DNA of 64,000 nucleotides from Fratercula arctica (lineage: Eukaryota > Chordata > Aves > Charadriiformes > Alcidae): positions 150,841,889 through 150,905,888 of the forward strand of contig CANTUZ010000002.1 in assembly GCA_947846985.1 (NCBI GenBank), in the 5' to 3' direction. This document shows, in pieces, positions 60,286 to 64,000 of the stretch. A program made the translations under genes and the position numbers. Under the pieces are notes generated by a model, which had not been told where the DNA came from, ran no database searches, and saw nothing but the letters and a program-made list of their open reading frames with translations. The stretch's first letter is position 1; each line of letters starts with the position of its first letter.

Positions 60286-61782
60286 TGGCTTTTATTGCAG
60301 ATCAACCTTTGTTTCATTAATGACGGCAAATGATCAGCAGTGCACATCGGCAGGGAAATAACTTTGCCTCCGTCAAGCCGGGTTTCTTGGGGGGGATTCC
60401 TGATCGATGATGGCCTGCTTACCTTCATGGATTGCCCTGGCCAGTTTTGCGGGTTTATCCCCTGCCCGTCCTCTTCTAGCAGTTGAGCACATGCAAATGG
60501 CTGTCTTAGATTTGAAACTCGGTGAAATGACCACAAAAGGGGCGCTGGGACTTGGTTGATTGCTGAGGAAGTGGCCTTCTCACCCCAAGGTACCGTCATC
60601 TTCCTCACTCGTTTTTACTGGGGCAAAGGTAACTCAGTGGGGATTTCACACGGACTTGATGGGGAAGCTGGAAGCAAAATAAAACTGAGGCCTTGAGATT
60701 TATCTTTACCAGTGGACATGCTTTGTGCAGGCTCCCAAGCAGGTGATTTCATTCTCCACTGGGTTTCACTGAAAAAATTTGTCTAGACAGTGTTAGGAAT
60801 ATTGATGAAAGCACTAGCAGAATTTACACAGAGATGGTTTGGGGTTCACTTTAGCAAGTGGGTATGATCTCTAAGAAGAGAGCTCAAAATGAGAACTCCC
60901 AATACAGAATTGGGGATATAAACTGTAAAATGGCAGAAGCAGTATTCTCTTTTCCACCCCTCCCCCATCTCGTTGAATTCTAGGTCTAATTAGAAAAAAA
61001 AAAAAAAAAAAAGAATAAGGTATTTTTCTATCTCTTAGTCCAGTAAATTCATTTCACCATACTATGCTTCCTTTGTTTTATATCTCATCAGCAGAACCAA
61101 AATGTTACTTGACACTAATTGGCATCCTTGTTGGCAGAACCAGCAGAAAGACTGTCGACTGTTGCAGGAGTGGAGAATAAAACCTTTTCCTGCCCTAAAG
61201 GCAATCTTTTGCTAGCAGTATTGTTTGATATCCACAATATGGAATAAAATAGAGCTTGCTCTACTATTCTTATGAAGTATTTATCACCTTACCTAATACA
61301 ATAGAAAGTAATAGAAATAGTTGCACCAAGTTGCCAATCTCAGTAGCAATTTTCCAGCCACAACTGAATTGCACAATTTATTTTTACTGACACTGACTTT
61401 CATTTCAATTACTCAGAGAAGCTCTGTTCTGCGGCTGAGGTACTGTATTCAAAACAGCTTCCTGTCACATTTATCTTCACTTTAATTGGTCAGACACAAA
61501 CCAGGTTTCACAAAGGAAATAAACAGTGATGCTAAATTTAAAAAGGAAAACAGTGGTTTAAGAGGAATTGTATCAATGCTGTAAAAACATCAAATGTTTC
61601 AGTTTAAAAATAATCTTCCTGATCTCTTTGGGCATATATGACTATATGTATTTCTCCTGCCATACATGAAAATGATGAAACATTCTTAAGTGCTGAATTG
61701 CTTCCTTCCAAAATCCCACTGGCGCATACAAATTGTAACCCACAAACCACCATTTGCACAAATAGGAGCCAGATGTCCTTTC

Positions 61783-61808
61783 CTATGGACTGGTACTATG
61801 GACTGGTA
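61783..61808. repeat. Exact 13-bp tandem duplication
   Basis: CTATGGACTGGTA occurs twice head to tail, followed by a partial echo (GGTACTATGG). It is a simple local duplication in DEPTOR intron 4. Confidence 0.9.
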
Positions 61809-64000
61809 CCCCCAGGTACTATGGAAAAATAAAAAAAAAAAGAAAAAGTAGCAGGGTATTATGCACTGTACATTTCCTGAAGGCTGGTGTTGGCAGTGTA
61901 ATCGCCAGCGGATATTCTGCATTTGTGAACGCTGACCGTCTTCGCCAGAATATCGGAATAAAGATTGCGCGGAGAATTATAAACACGGTGATGCACATTC
62001 AATAAGGGCAGGGACAACAGGTGCGTAGAACACATTTCTCAGCTGCAGAAAATCCCATTTCTAGTATGGTGAGGTACACAGAGCTTTGTAATAAGCCTTT
62101 CCTCCAGGAGACTGGATCTTTCCTAGTTCTTCTTCATATGGAAATGGTGAGACCAATTAGCTACTGTGGTCAAAATTCACATGCCGGAAAAGAAGAAGGG
62201 AATTCTCTGCCAGCTCCAGAGCAGATGATACCAAAGTGAGGATGGGCTAAGAGCAGGCAGAGGAGAGCGTGAACATCCACACACAGTCACAGCCCTTGCT
62301 CAGTCTGGAAAACACAGATGCTGAGGTGTCCAAGGAGGAAAGAGGGTATGCACAGAGATTTTTCTGGCATCATTTTTTGGCTCATACTTGCTTATGGGAC
62401 TTCCTGCAGCACCTACCCTGCACCTGCAACCCCAGCAGCAGCGCACCACCAACATGACAGGCAAAGTCCTCCTGTCCTCTTCTGAGAACTCTCTGGGTAT
62501 GGAAGCTGGGGGCATGAAGAAACATCTGCCCGCCTTGCAGAAAAGTTTAAGGTCTGGAATCTCAAGTGATAAATACTTCCCATTTTAAAATCTGGTTAAA
62601 TGGTGTGAAGAGGAACTTATGCCTTCTTAGGATAGCACCTGCACTTTGCAAGATGAATATTTGCATTTCCTCTGTGGCAGCGACCAAACCATAGCACGTT
62701 TAGAAATACTTTTCAATATGTTGTGGAGTGTAAACACGCAGCGATTGCCCTGCACCGCAGACAGTACGGCATGTGCCGCTCTCCCGGTGGAGCCTGCGAG
62801 AAATGCGGGTCTGAGCTGCTCCCCTTCCCGTGCTAGATCACATCCTCTCTCTTTTGCTGGTGCTGTTTTCCAAACTGGTGCTTACCTTCGAGTGCCCGAG
62901 CTTGGTGTTATTTCCTCTCTGACATCCCTCCAGCACCTTCCCCAGGCAGTGCCCGCAGCACTGGTCGGCACGAAGAGGTTTGCATGGCTGCCCACTCTGC
63001 TCCAGGGGGGCGGGAAGCAGATTCCCAACCTCAGACCGGCAGAGGAACACGTGTGATGGGTCCTGAAAAAGCCATAGACTTTGCTTTCCTGAATGACTGA
63101 GGGATGGAAAAATCTCTTTTGGAGATGACTGGCTAGCAGGTATCTTTGAAACTTTTTATCAGTGCTAAGATTTTATAATCGTAGCAAATATGGGGTAGGA
63201 TGTCTTAGGCATGACATAAGTGTCTTCTGTGCCCACACCCAATTAGAATACCTTCCAGCTTTAAAAAGTTTTATTAAGTTAATGGCACTTGGCCAGACCT
63301 GGTGTATTCAAGGCAGGCACATGTTCTGCTGGCTTAGCACAGAAGCAGGTGCTTACCACCTCTCAAGAGTTAATCTTTTATCAGCAAAACTCCACTGTGC
63401 AAATTACTTTCAGAGATAAAACCAAACATTTTGTAGTGACTTAGAGAGAACAGTAAATATTGGCATATGCTATCTCCCTGTCTCTGCCGAAAAGTCTTAA
63501 AACATATATTTAATTTTCCCTGTTCTTTGCAAGGACTCTGTACCTTCATACAGCAAAATTTCCCTTAACAAAACGATCAGTGCATTTAGTTTTAAGCATC
63601 AGGATACGTGATGCAGTTGAAAGTTTATTGTAATTGTGGAAGTAGATTAAATACCTAACAATGTGTTATTTCTTTTGCTTTTGTTGAAAAGCTTTCCCTC
63701 TCTATAAATCGTAAAGTATGTGTTACATTTACTTTAGATGTCCAGTTCCTGATGATTAGCTGACATTTCTTACTTTGTAAGTGAAAACTTGCTATATATG
63801 TGAAATATGTACTTCTTCCTTAATTTGAGATTTCTCTTTGGAACCTGTTTTCTTGGAAATATCAACTGCAGGTAGCCATTTATAAGTGCCATTGAACCAT
63901 CCCATAAATCCTTGACTTAAATGGTCGTAGGTTTTCTCCTCCAAAATTAGCACATAGATTTTTTTATATAAATATTCTAGTTGATCTAACGCCTGAATCA

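Larger units (their letters stand above)
58985..64000 (+). other. DEPTOR: DEPTOR intron 4 (partial)
   Basis: About 5 kb of intron running off the right edge. It contains a 68-bp-period duplication (60171-60285), a run of 19 A (60994-61012), a 13-bp tandem duplication (61783-61808) and otherwise unique sequence. No DEPTOR exon 5 was found, and no CR1 was recognised. Confidence 0.75.

Noticed and set aside
1..64000. CRISPR arrays, operons, prophage, tRNA or rRNA genes
   Set aside because: None were seen. Spliced vertebrate genes and CR1 LINEs show this is animal nuclear DNA, and short repeats here are microsatellites or local duplications.

Overview
The window is vertebrate nuclear DNA, almost certainly from a bird. 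It carries parts of two divergently transcribed genes, DSCC1 (minus strand) and DEPTOR (plus strand), in the order known from human 8q24 (DSCC1 then DEPTOR). Spliced exons with GT/AG borders, CpG-island promoters and many CR1 LINE fragments with the avian 3' tail (copies of ATTCTATG) support this. No bacterial, phage, plasmid or CRISPR feature is present, and I could not name the species.

Left part (1-9.65 kb): the first four coding exons of DSCC1, read right to left. The start codon is at 9419 in a CpG island, and exon 4 ends at 1049. These encode the first 188 residues plus one base. The rest of the gene lies beyond the left edge. The introns hold several CR1 fragments, a perfect 13-bp hairpin and an exon-like 98-nt open segment.

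Middle (9.65-21.7 kb): an intergenic spacer of about 12 kb. It begins with a CR1 copy only about 240 bp upstream of the DSCC1 start codon. It also holds a pyrimidine-rich tract and an old degenerate repeat. I found no supportable gene in it.

Right part (21.7-64 kb): the DEPTOR CpG island, coding exon 1 (22402-22487), a 27.3-kb first intron, then exons 2, 3 and 4 at 49.8, 52.0 and 58.8 kb. They join in frame to give 189 residues plus one base, covering DEP domain 1 and most of DEP domain 2. The rest of DEP2, the linker with its degron and the PDZ domain lie beyond the right edge. The introns carry three long CR1 copies or remnants with recognisable reverse-transcriptase-derived frames, plus shorter ones. 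Two CR1 tails end about 85-120 nt from DEPTOR splice acceptors.

The two genes have separate jobs. DSCC1 belongs to the CTF18-RFC clamp loader, which acts in sister-chromatid cohesion and replication. DEPTOR is an inhibitory subunit of mTORC1 and mTORC2. Their adjacency looks like conserved synteny rather than a shared pathway. I see no convincing new multi-gene system. The most interesting signals are the matching 179-nt, same-phase exons that encode the start of each DEP domain, a very strong GC-rich hairpin just inside DSCC1 intron 1, a G-quadruplex motif just inside DEPTOR intron 1, and CR1 insertions crowding promoters and splice sites.
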